Both the position numbers and the translations under genes were made by a program. From JAGXTF01 sp044224315 (lineage in GTDB: Bacteria; Bacteroidota; Bacteroidia; NS11-12g; UBA955), in assembly GCA_044224315.1 (NCBI GenBank), contig JBGAKR010000002.1:667796-731795 (forward strand): a DNA stretch of 64,000 nt, in the 5' to 3' direction. The notes beneath the pieces are model-generated. The model searched no databases. It was not told where the DNA came from and worked only from the letters and a program-made list of their open reading frames with translations. How positions within the stretch are numbered: position 1 is the stretch's first letter; each line of letters opens with the position of its first letter. Positions 52,572 through 60,440 of this stretch are shown here, piece after piece.

Positions 52572-54137
52572 ATGCGCAATGCCCTGTTCATCATACTGCT
52601 TGCAACTACCTTTATGGCAAGGGCCCAACGCAACCTACTTATAATTATTGCGGATGACTTAAGTCCGGATTATTTTGGGTTCTATGAAATTCATGGCGAC
52701 ACGGTGGATGTCCCCAATATTCGAAAATTAGCCTCAAAAGGTGTGAGGTTTACTAATGCAATGAGCAACCCTCTTTGCTCTCCTACCCGAGCCGGAATCC
52801 TTACAGGCCGATATAGTTTCCGAACCGGAGTGGGTAATGTGGTGGCCGGAAATGGCTCCACTGAACTGGATACAAGTGAAATTACAATCCCCAGATTATT
52901 AAAAATGTACAATCCCAATATCATAAGGGCCGATATTGGGAAATGGCATTTACATAACCCTCAACCAGCCAAACTCACTTATCCCAATCTATTGGGTTAT
53001 GATCATTACGAAGGCCCTTTCATTGGCCAATTGGCTAGTTATACAAATTGGACAAAATATACCAATGGAGTGTCATCTACAATCACAAATTATGCAACCA
53101 GTGAAAACGTAAATAATGCTATAAGTTGGTTAAAAACCCAACCCAATAAGCCATTTTTTCTATGGCTCGCGTTCAACGCACCCCATACGCCCTATCACCT
53201 TCCTCCCGCCAATTTGCACTCTTACACACTTAGCGGAACAACTCAAGATATCAACCAAAATCCTAAGAAATATTTTAAGGCCATGTTACAGGCCCTGGAC
53301 CATGAAATCGGACGATTTTTTGATTCACTGAAAACCATTAACCGATGGGATAGCACCGATATCATTTTCATTGGCGATAATGGGAATACCCAAAATACCG
53401 CCCAAAATAATATTCCCAGTCAGGCAAAGGGTACGATATATCAATATGGAGTAAATGTGCCTATGATCATCTTCGGTCCATCGGTGAAAAATCCAGGCAG
53501 AGTAAGTCAGGCACTGGTAAATACCACCGATATTTTTGCCACTTCACTCGAACTAATGGGCTTTTCAAATTGGAGTACCAATATTCCGGCACAAAAGCCA
53601 GTGGATAGTAAAAGTTTATTGCCAATAATTAAAAATACGGGCACTGAAATCAGGCCCTGGGCATTTACTGAAATATTTAAAATCACCCATGATTCGGACG
53701 AGGGCAAGGCCATCCGAAACTTGGATTATAAATTAATAAAATTCGATTACGGAAAAGAAGAATTTTATAACCTGAATAAGGACCCAAACGAAACAAACAA
53801 TTTACTACTCAATACACTCAATAGCACAGAATTAACCAATTATAATTACCTTTGCAATCAACTAAATTTGCTTATAGGTAACACTGCTTTTTGCAATACT
53901 TCTGTTAGCCTCAACCCCATAACAAAGCTCAATTATTCTATACCCAATCCTTTTTGCGATTTCATTAATTTGCCGCTTGAATATAGAACAAATATAACCA
54001 TTTTGTATAATTCTAAAGGGCAAATCATTTACAATGGGTTGAATCTGTCTCATACTAATTTATCGAGATTACCAGCAGGTATTTATTACTTGCAAATTCC
54101 CGAAAAATCCATTTCCTTAAAATTAATTAAGCAATGA
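52572..54137 (+). CDS. Sulfatase with T9SS sorting domain
   Basis: The 521-residue protein has a signal peptide (MRNALFIILLATTFMARAQ), a sulfatase domain with IIADDLSPDYFG near residue 24 carrying metal-binding Asp residues, and the formylglycine motif C69-SPTRAGILTGR. The Cys must be oxidised by a maturase to hydrolyse sulfate esters. The Asn-Gly-Asn near 270 (FIGDNGNT) also fits. A T9SS tail starts at YSIPNPFCDFINLPLEY. It should be surface-located or released. The ATG at 52548 would add eight residues; the later ATG is preferred because of the signal peptide. It overlaps the next gene by four bases (ATGA). Confidence 0.88.
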   Translation: MRNALFIILLATTFMARAQRNLLIIIADDLSPDYFGFYEIHGDTVDVPNIRKLASKGVRFTNAMSNPLCSPTRAGILTGRYSFRTGVGNVVAGNGSTELDTSEITIPRLLKMYNPNIIRADIGKWHLHNPQPAKLTYPNLLGYDHYEGPFIGQLASYTNWTKYTNGVSSTITNYATSENVNNAISWLKTQPNKPFFLWLAFNAPHTPYHLPPANLHSYTLSGTTQDINQNPKKYFKAMLQALDHEIGRFFDSLKTINRWDSTDIIFIGDNGNTQNTAQNNIPSQAKGTIYQYGVNVPMIIFGPSVKNPGRVSQALVNTTDIFATSLELMGFSNWSTNIPAQKPVDSKSLLPIIKNTGTEIRPWAFTEIFKITHDSDEGKAIRNLDYKLIKFDYGKEEFYNLNKDPNETNNLLLNTLNSTELTNYNYLCNQLNLLIGNTAFCNTSVSLNPITKLNYSIPNPFCDFINLPLEYRTNITILYNSKGQIIYNGLNLSHTNLSRLPAGIYYLQIPEKSISLKLIKQ

Positions 54138-55486
54138 AAAAAATCATATTTACACTGTTTGCATTGTTGCGCATGTATACAACACAAGCGCAAACCAACC
54201 CGGTAATTACAGCCTGGCTTCAAAATACCGCGGGTGTAAAAGGCCGCCATTATGTAAAAAATAATTCAACCCCCATTGCCGATACCGCGCTGGCCAATGT
54301 ACGCAGTGTATACTACAGCGGCAATTGGGCCTATATCAAAACCAACGGGGTGCCCAGCTATGTTACGGGTCCGTTTTTAGATGGCAATCCAAGCCTTACC
54401 ACCGCCCAAAATGCCATATTTAAATTTCCGTTAAATCCGGTTAAAAACACCGGTACACCCGCAGCCACCACGGGTGGAAATATTGGCATTTTTATCAATG
54501 GAGTTGCATTATTTGACTATCGCGATGGGGTATCCTGGCAAAATTCTACCAAGAGCTTAAAGGGTGGCCCACTGGGCGGAACCGGAGACCAGGTATGGAA
54601 CCGCGATGCGGTTGTAGCCGAACGCGTAGGCTTTGATTGTTCGAAAGGACACCCCGCTATGGGCAATTACCACCACCACCAAAATCCCAGTGCTTTTAAG
54701 CTGGATTTAAAAGTAATTTACAATGTTTGCTCACTGTATGATGCCGATGGATTGTACGTGATGGACAGCACCAAACACTCTCCCTTGCTGGGTTTTGCAT
54801 ATGATGGATTTCCAATTTACGGCGCTTATGCCTATGCCGATACCAATGGAACAGGTAAAATTACCCGCATGAAATCGGGTTACCAATTGCGCAAAATTAC
54901 CACCCGAAATAAATATGCCGATGGAAGCTCCGTAACTGCCGGGCCCAATGTGAGTGACACTTTCCCCCTGGGTATTTTCCGCGAAGATTATGAATTTATT
55001 TCCCATTCAGGCACCGATTACCTGGACGAACACAACGGCCGTTTTTGCAAAACCCCCGAATATCCCAATGGAATTTATTGCTATTTTACCACTGTAGATG
55101 CTAATCAAAATTCAGCTTACCCCTATTGTGTAGGGCCTACTTTTTATGGCACCAAAGTGGCAACAAAACCCACCAGCATCAGCGAAACTGTTACCACCTA
55201 CAAGCCAAGTACTAACTCCGTTTATCCCAGCCTTTCCGAATTAAATCTGCAAATTTTCCCTAACCCGGTTAGCGATTTGATTACGGTACAAATTACCCGT
55301 TTCAACACCCAAAATATTCAATTGGATTTATACAATATCGAAGGTAAAAAAATGCAAAGCACCACCATTTACCCCGGCAGTACAATTGGCTATTTTGATG
55401 CCCGCACCTTGTATGATGGCAACTATATTTTGCGTGTAACCAACGGTACCGAAATCAGCAACCATAAAATTACCATTACCCGCTGA
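54134..55486 (+). CDS. YHYH-domain protein with T9SS sorting domain
   Basis: The 450-residue protein has a signal peptide (1-20, ending TQAQ) and a central YHYH domain named for its motif, seen as GNYHHHQNPSAF near residue 177, together with LGFAYDGFPIYGAYAYAD near 218. A T9SS type A tail runs from LQIFPNPVSDLITVQI to HKITITR. The His-rich motif suggests metal binding, but the family has no proven activity. It overlaps the sulfatase gene by four bases, and an intrinsic terminator follows at 55510-55539, so it ends the first operon of the island. A second YHYH protein is encoded at 60441. Confidence 0.88.
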   Translation: MKKIIFTLFALLRMYTTQAQTNPVITAWLQNTAGVKGRHYVKNNSTPIADTALANVRSVYYSGNWAYIKTNGVPSYVTGPFLDGNPSLTTAQNAIFKFPLNPVKNTGTPAATTGGNIGIFINGVALFDYRDGVSWQNSTKSLKGGPLGGTGDQVWNRDAVVAERVGFDCSKGHPAMGNYHHHQNPSAFKLDLKVIYNVCSLYDADGLYVMDSTKHSPLLGFAYDGFPIYGAYAYADTNGTGKITRMKSGYQLRKITTRNKYADGSSVTAGPNVSDTFPLGIFREDYEFISHSGTDYLDEHNGRFCKTPEYPNGIYCYFTTVDANQNSAYPYCVGPTFYGTKVATKPTSISETVTTYKPSTNSVYPSLSELNLQIFPNPVSDLITVQITRFNTQNIQLDLYNIEGKKMQSTTIYPGSTIGYFDARTLYDGNYILRVTNGTEISNHKITITR

Positions 55487-55509
55487 TATAAAATCGATTT
55501 ACTTCAATA

Positions 55510-55539
55510 GCTGCCCCAAGATTACGGGCGGCTTTTTTT
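55510..55539 (+). terminator. Intrinsic terminator of the first island operon
   Basis: GCTGCCC (55510-55516) and GGGCGGC (55526-55532) form a 7-bp stem with one G-T pair, followed by seven T residues. It separates the YHYH gene from the sigma factor gene. Confidence 0.85.
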
Positions 55540-55563
55540 AGTTTTAATTTTTTGTAAAAAAGT

Positions 55564-55591
55564 AACAGCTTCTCCAATAAATGTCGTCTAA
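55564..55591 (+). promoter_or_regulatory. Candidate ECF sigma promoter upstream of the sigma factor gene
   Basis: AACAGCT begins at 55564 and CGTCTAA at 55585 (start to start 21 bp), matching the AAC...CGTC arrangement of several ECF promoters. The octamer TCGTCTAA is the same as in front of three other island genes. The GGAAT box is missing here. The start codon is 54 bp away. Confidence 0.5.
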
Positions 55592-55645
55592 TGTCCAATA
55601 TGTCATATTTAAAAACGGGTAAATGACTGATATTGCGCAATATTG

Positions 55646-56230
55646 ATGGACGAGGCTGAACTTATAAATCGACTAAAAAGCTCGGAACCAGCAGCATTCA
55701 ATGCACTGGTGGATCAATATGGCAAGCAGGTATTGAACACCTGTTACCGGTTTATGCTTAACCAGGAAGACGCTGAGGACCTGGCCCAGGAAGTTTTTAT
55801 CGAAACCTATCAATCTATATCCAAATTCAAACAACAAGCACGTCTTTCTACCTGGATTTATCGCATTGCAGTAAGCAAATGTCTGGATGAATTAAAAAAA
55901 CGCAACCGCAAAAAGAGAATCGGATCCACTGCGAAATTATTGCATTTAAATGACCTCGCTGATTGGATTACGGGTGGTGAAATGCCAGATAAAAAATTGA
56001 AAGAAAACGAAATGTTTTCCCAAATTAACAACCTGCTAAACCAATTGCCTACCAACCAACGTATAGCATTTACTCTAAACAAAATGGACGGATATGCAAC
56101 AAGTGATATTTCCGAAATTCTGGGAATAAGTGTAAATGCAACCGAACAGCTTATTTCCAGAGCACGCAAAAAAATAGGAGCTCAATTGAAAAGTATTCTC
56201 ACTTCAAATATACCCAGTGACAGGATTTAA
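55646..56230 (+). CDS. ECF-type RNA polymerase sigma factor
   Basis: The 194-residue protein has region 2 (about 22-92) with DAEDLAQEVFIETYQSISKF and FKQQARLSTWIYRIAVSKC, and region 4 (about 130-185) with LPTNQRIAFTLNKMDGYATSDISEILGIS and the helix-turn-helix. Region 3 is absent, as in the ECF group. I chose the ATG at 55646; a TTG at 55643 precedes it. A single-helix protein and a CpxP/CnrX-like sensor follow, the layout of CnrYXH-type metal-responsive ECF systems, so it probably drives the island through the CGTCTAA boxes. Confidence 0.95.
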   Translation: MDEAELINRLKSSEPAAFNALVDQYGKQVLNTCYRFMLNQEDAEDLAQEVFIETYQSISKFKQQARLSTWIYRIAVSKCLDELKKRNRKKRIGSTAKLLHLNDLADWITGGEMPDKKLKENEMFSQINNLLNQLPTNQRIAFTLNKMDGYATSDISEILGISVNATEQLISRARKKIGAQLKSILTSNIPSDRI

Positions 56231-56246
56231 AAAAATAATCGTCTAA
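56223..56246 (+). promoter_or_regulatory. Candidate ECF sigma promoter upstream of the anti-sigma-like gene
   Basis: GGATTT at 56223 is followed 17 bp later by CGTCTAA at 56240-56246, inside TCGTCTAA. The ATG of the next gene is two bases on. The box overlaps the end of the sigma factor gene. Confidence 0.35.
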
Positions 56247-56248
56247 AC

Positions 56249-56554
56249 ATGAAAACCATGCATCCTTCGCAACCTGATCAGCCCCAAGAGCTTGAATTTT
56301 TGCTTAATGAGCAAATTGGTCAAGCGCACCTAACCAATGACTGGCAGAATCGGGTTAAAAGCCACTTGCAGCAAGTGCAACAAACTGAGTCCAAAACACA
56401 GTTGAACCGGAATGTAATATTTCTTCTTGCAGGGCTCATTTTATTAAACTCGGGGCTTCTGTATTACAGCACACAATTGCAGAAAAGTAGCATATCTGCT
56501 CGCGAAAACGAACTTCGTCTATTATCCAAAGAACTTTTTATCAATCCCACTTAA
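56249..56554 (+). CDS. Single-helix anti-sigma-like membrane protein
   Basis: The 101-residue protein has a cytoplasmic N-terminal part of about 50 residues, one membrane helix (VIFLLAGLILLNSGLLYY, about 53-70) and a short periplasmic tail. There is no zinc-binding HxxxCxxC motif, so it is not a ZAS-type anti-sigma. The position between an ECF sigma factor and a periplasmic sensor and its topology fit CnrY-like anti-sigma proteins, which are small and poorly conserved. The ATG at 56249 is chosen; an ATG at 56258 is also possible. Binding to the sigma factor is inference. Confidence 0.65.
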   Translation: MKTMHPSQPDQPQELEFLLNEQIGQAHLTNDWQNRVKSHLQQVQQTESKTQLNRNVIFLLAGLILLNSGLLYYSTQLQKSSISARENELRLLSKELFINPT

Positions 56555-56556
56555 GC

Positions 56557-57036
56557 ATGGATGTATTTACTAAAAATAAATGGCTATTCCGTTTGGTGGT
56601 TTTTTTAATCCTTCTAAACCTCGGCTTATTGGGTTTCATTGCACGGAAAAACAATGCTCCTGCAAATAAAAATGAACAACGGGCAGATGTTTTAATGCAA
56701 ATTTTACGAAAAGAGCTGCAACTATCAGAACAACAAGCCGACCAAATGAAAATGATTAGAGAAGCTTTTTTTGCCCGGGAAAAAATACTATCCGCTAAAA
56801 TTAAAGCTGAACGCGATTCGATGAACCAGGAAATGTTCAATAAAAACACCAATGAAAAAACAGTGCTTTTCCTGGCCCGCGAAATAGCAGAAAATGAATA
56901 TGCGATGGAATTGCAAAGGTTGGCACAAGCCAAACAATTAAAAAACATTTGCACTCCGCAACAACAAGAGAAATTTCAAAACTTGGCCCGTGAAATTAAA
57001 AACTATTTTAAACCCGAAAAGAAACCTAGAAACTAA
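56557..57036 (+). CDS. CnrX/CpxP/Spy-like periplasmic metal-sensor protein
   Basis: The 159-residue protein has an N-terminal membrane anchor (FRLVVFLILLNLGLLGFIA, about 11-29) and a periplasmic all-helical domain. The Spy/CpxP-like LTxxQ is seen as LQLSEQQADQM near residue 54, with a second imperfect CTPQQQEKF near 138. These proteins (CnrX, ZraP, Spy) bind metals or misfolded proteins in the periplasm. The gene starts 2 bp after the anti-sigma-like gene, and the three genes form the CnrYXH-like control module. Specific metal ligands cannot be named from this sequence. Confidence 0.75.
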   Translation: MDVFTKNKWLFRLVVFLILLNLGLLGFIARKNNAPANKNEQRADVLMQILRKELQLSEQQADQMKMIREAFFAREKILSAKIKAERDSMNQEMFNKNTNEKTVLFLAREIAENEYAMELQRLAQAKQLKNICTPQQQEKFQNLAREIKNYFKPEKKPRN

Positions 57037-57042
57037 TTGAAA

Positions 57043-58716
57043 ATGAATCAGATCATTCAATATTTTAAAAAATCACATCCCAAACCTAGCATTGCATTTA
57101 TTGTATTTTGTTTTACTCTTATGCCACAGAATAAAATATGGGCACAATTGCCAAATATAGTACTAGGAAGGCCCACCGATACATCAATTACCGCCAGTAT
57201 TATGTATAGTCAGGCTACAGTCTATTATTTACAGTACGGCACCACCGCTGGTAATTATACCAAAAACACATCTACTTTTTCCGCTGCTGCCAATGTCCCG
57301 GATGAAATAAACATCAACAATTTAACCCCAAATACACGATATTATTACCGTATCCAATTCCATTCCACCTCAGGCGGAAACTTCGCGCCTACCCCATAAT
57401 ACAGCTTTCACACCCAACGTGCCAAAGGCAGTACATTTACATTTACTATCGAAGCAGATGAACACCTATACGATAAAAAAGGTGTTAAAAACATGTACGA
57501 TGTAACCCTCGAAAATCAGGCCGCGGATAAACCGGATTTTATGCTTTCTTTAGGCGATATTTTTGGAGATGACCACTTCCCAACTACCATTACCTCTTCT
57601 GAAGTTGATGCGCTGCACAAGGATTACAGACCATTCTTAGGAAAAATTTGCCATTCTATACCTTTCTATGTTTGTTTGGGAAATCATGAGGGTGAAAATG
57701 ACTACTATTATTCATTAAATCAACCCAATAATTTATGCATCTGGGGTACACAATGGCGCAAATTTTATTATCCAAACCCATTTCCCAATAGCTTTTATAC
57801 AGGCAACACCGAAAATGAACCCTTTGGCATTGGCAACCCCGAAAATTATTATGCCTGGACCTGGGGTGATGCATTATTTGTAGTACTTGATGTATATCGC
57901 AAAGAAAGTTTTAAAACCCTTACTGCCAAGCCCAGCAACTGGAACTGGACACTGGGCCAACAACAATATAATTGGTTAAAAACCACCCTGGAAAGCAGCA
58001 ATGCCAAATATAAATTTGTATTTGCCCACCATATTAATGGCCAAGGACGCGGTGGAATTACCAACGCTGCACAGTTTGAATGGGGTGGGCTCGACAATGG
58101 ACAGGATAAGTTTGCTACTAACCGTCCGGGTTGGGCAAAACCCATACACCAATTATTTAAAGACAATGGTGTAAGCATTTTTTTTCAGGGTCACGACCAT
58201 GTATTTGCCCATGAAACCCTGGATGGAATTCATTACCAGGAAGTTCCAATGCCAAGCGATTCAACCTATATGATTGGTAAATTAGCCAATGCGGATGCCT
58301 ATGTTTCCGACACTATAGATGGCACTGGTCATATCAGGGTGACAGTTTCCAGCGAATGCGTAAAAGTAGATTATGTAAAAGCATTTCTTCCAAAGGATAC
58401 AATGGGTGGTGCTCATCACAACCGTGAAATTGCATTTTCATATTCACTTGGAACATGCACATCCAATGGCACAGCACCCATTAATCCAATTAATCATATC
58501 ACCGTTTTCCCAAATCCAGCAAAAGAATATTTAGTTGTTCAATTTTCTAATATTACAGAGATTAAACAAATTGAATTAATCAATACCCTTGGCCAAACCA
58601 TTCATACCTCTCAATCCAACTTGTTGCAGGTAAAAAATATTCCCAGCGGTATCTACATCCTGCAAATTCATACAAATCAGGGTTTATTCATCGAAAAAAC
58701 AATGATTCAACATTAA
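57043..58716 (+). pseudogene. T9SS-exported metallophosphatase gene broken by one in-frame TAA
   Basis: Residues upstream of the TAA at 57397-57399 and downstream of it are in one frame and align with the intact paralogue at 58721-60436. The N-terminal part has a signal peptide and a fibronectin-like domain (NIVLGRPTDTSITASI). After the stop come a purple-acid-phosphatase-like metallophosphatase domain (EADEHL, SLGDIFGDD, LGNHEGE, FVFAHH, GHDHVFAHE, all metal-binding motifs intact) and a T9SS tail (FPNPAKEYLVVQF). All downstream motifs are preserved, so the break is recent or is a sequencing error. A start for the second half alone could be an ATG at 57493, but it lacks a signal peptide. Confidence 0.8.
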
Positions 58717-58720
58717 TTTC

Positions 58721-60436
58721 ATGGCAAATAAATATCTATATATTACAATACTTTCTTGCTTGTTCTTCAAAGCAAAATCACAGAATATTTTGCACACAGA
58801 AATGCTTGGAAGACCCACAGATCATGGCATCACGATACAGATTATTTTTACAGACTCAGCCGAAGTTGCTGTTAAATACGGACTAAAAAGCATTGCACTC
58901 AGTAATCAAACTGCATGGAAAATATATGCCCCCAATGAACCTGCAGAATTTATCATCAATGGATTGCTTCAAGATACTATTTATTACTATCAGGTAATTT
59001 ATAAAAAACCAGGTGCAAATATTTCTACCAATAGGCCGACTTTTCACTTTCATACCGCCAGGCCAGCCGGAAAAACATTCACATTTACTGTGCAAGCCGA
59101 TCCGCATCTAGATGAACAATCTGATACTGCTGTTTATAACCGCTGCCTTCGAAATCAGCTCGAAGACAATCCTGATTTTATGATTGACTTAGGCGATTTT
59201 TTAATGTCGGATAAATTAAAAAACAGTGCACGCATAATTCCCCGAGATACTGTTACTTATCGTTGCCATGTTTTACGCAGCTATTACGATAAAATAAACC
59301 ACTCTGTGCCCCTTTTCATTGCAATCGGAAACCACGAAGGAGAAAGCGGCTGGAACCTCTCACCCAATGCAAATAACCTCGCTGTTTGGGGTACCGTGGA
59401 TCGAAAAAAATATTTTTTAAATCCCGCACCTGATAATTTTTATAGTGGTGATACCACCAACCATAAATATGTTGGATTACGCGAAAATTATTATGCCTGG
59501 CAATGGGGCGATGCATTATTTATCGTACTTGATCCGTATTGGTATACCAGCCCCAAACCCGACTCACTCAACGGCTGGCGCTGGACTCTGGGAAAAGGCC
59601 AATATGATTGGCTGAAACAAACATTGGAAAAAAGCAATGCCAAATTTAAATTTGTTTTTGCCCACCAAATTATAGGGGGCGATCCTGATGGTCGTGGAGG
59701 GGTTGAATATGCAAACCGTTATGAATGGGGTGGCGACAACCTGGATGGTACCCCCGGTTTTTCAACTAAACGACCTGGATGGTACAAGCCCATCAAAGAT
59801 TTACTGGAAGAAAATCATGTAAATATATTCTTCCATGGACACGATCATTTTTTCGGAAAACAAGAAAAAAATTGCCTCATTTACCAAGAAACTCCACAAC
59901 CCAGTCATCCCAATTTTACTTCGGTAAATTATGCCAAAGATTATGGATACTATGAGGGCCAGATTTTACCAAACTCAGGTCACCTCAGAATTACCGTGGG
60001 TCCTGATGGCGTCAAAACGGAATATGTACGTGTTTATACCCCTGCTAGCGAAACCGCAAATCGGCACAACAAAGATATTTCTGCCACCTATTTTATTGGT
60101 GCAAAAAATTGCTACGACTCATTAAAAACCGGTATACCTGTAATCTGGAATAGTTCGTATGCCGACGAACTAATTTATCCCAATCCTTTCCAGGAACAAA
60201 CCCAAATAAAATTTACCCTAAAACAATCCAACAACCTCAGCCTCCACATTACCGATGCCAATGGTAAAATTGTACGCCATCTGCTGGTCAATAATACCCT
60301 TCCACCAGGACAATATCAAGTAGTGTGGGATGCAAAAAATACTGCAGGCTATATGGTAAATAATGGAATCTATTTTTACCATTTAAGAGGAAATCAAGGC
60401 CCTATCTCAAGCGGAAAAATCATTTACACAAAGTAA
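58721..60436 (+). CDS. Secreted purple-acid-phosphatase-like metallophosphatase
   Basis: The 571-residue protein has a signal peptide (about 1-20), an N-terminal fibronectin-like domain with MLGRPTDHGITIQIIF, a metallophosphatase domain (about 125-430) with QADPHLDEQ, DLGDFLMSD, IGNHEGESG, FVFAHQIIGG and FHGHDHFFGKQ as metal ligands, and a FlgD-like C-terminal Ig domain (YPNPFQEQTQIKF, then GQYQVVWDAKN) that serves as a sorting signal. It should cleave phosphate esters outside the cell. It is an intact paralogue of the gene at 57043. The ATG at 58721 follows that gene by four bases. Confidence 0.9.
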   Translation: MANKYLYITILSCLFFKAKSQNILHTEMLGRPTDHGITIQIIFTDSAEVAVKYGLKSIALSNQTAWKIYAPNEPAEFIINGLLQDTIYYYQVIYKKPGANISTNRPTFHFHTARPAGKTFTFTVQADPHLDEQSDTAVYNRCLRNQLEDNPDFMIDLGDFLMSDKLKNSARIIPRDTVTYRCHVLRSYYDKINHSVPLFIAIGNHEGESGWNLSPNANNLAVWGTVDRKKYFLNPAPDNFYSGDTTNHKYVGLRENYYAWQWGDALFIVLDPYWYTSPKPDSLNGWRWTLGKGQYDWLKQTLEKSNAKFKFVFAHQIIGGDPDGRGGVEYANRYEWGGDNLDGTPGFSTKRPGWYKPIKDLLEENHVNIFFHGHDHFFGKQEKNCLIYQETPQPSHPNFTSVNYAKDYGYYEGQILPNSGHLRITVGPDGVKTEYVRVYTPASETANRHNKDISATYFIGAKNCYDSLKTGIPVIWNSSYADELIYPNPFQEQTQIKFTLKQSNNLSLHITDANGKIVRHLLVNNTLPPGQYQVVWDAKNTAGYMVNNGIYFYHLRGNQGPISSGKIIYTK

Positions 60437-60440
60437 AAAC

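Noticed and set aside
57493..58716. Second half of the broken metallophosphatase as an independent gene
   Set aside because: It would lack a signal peptide and cut into the phosphatase domain before its first metal motif; one gene with an internal stop is simpler.
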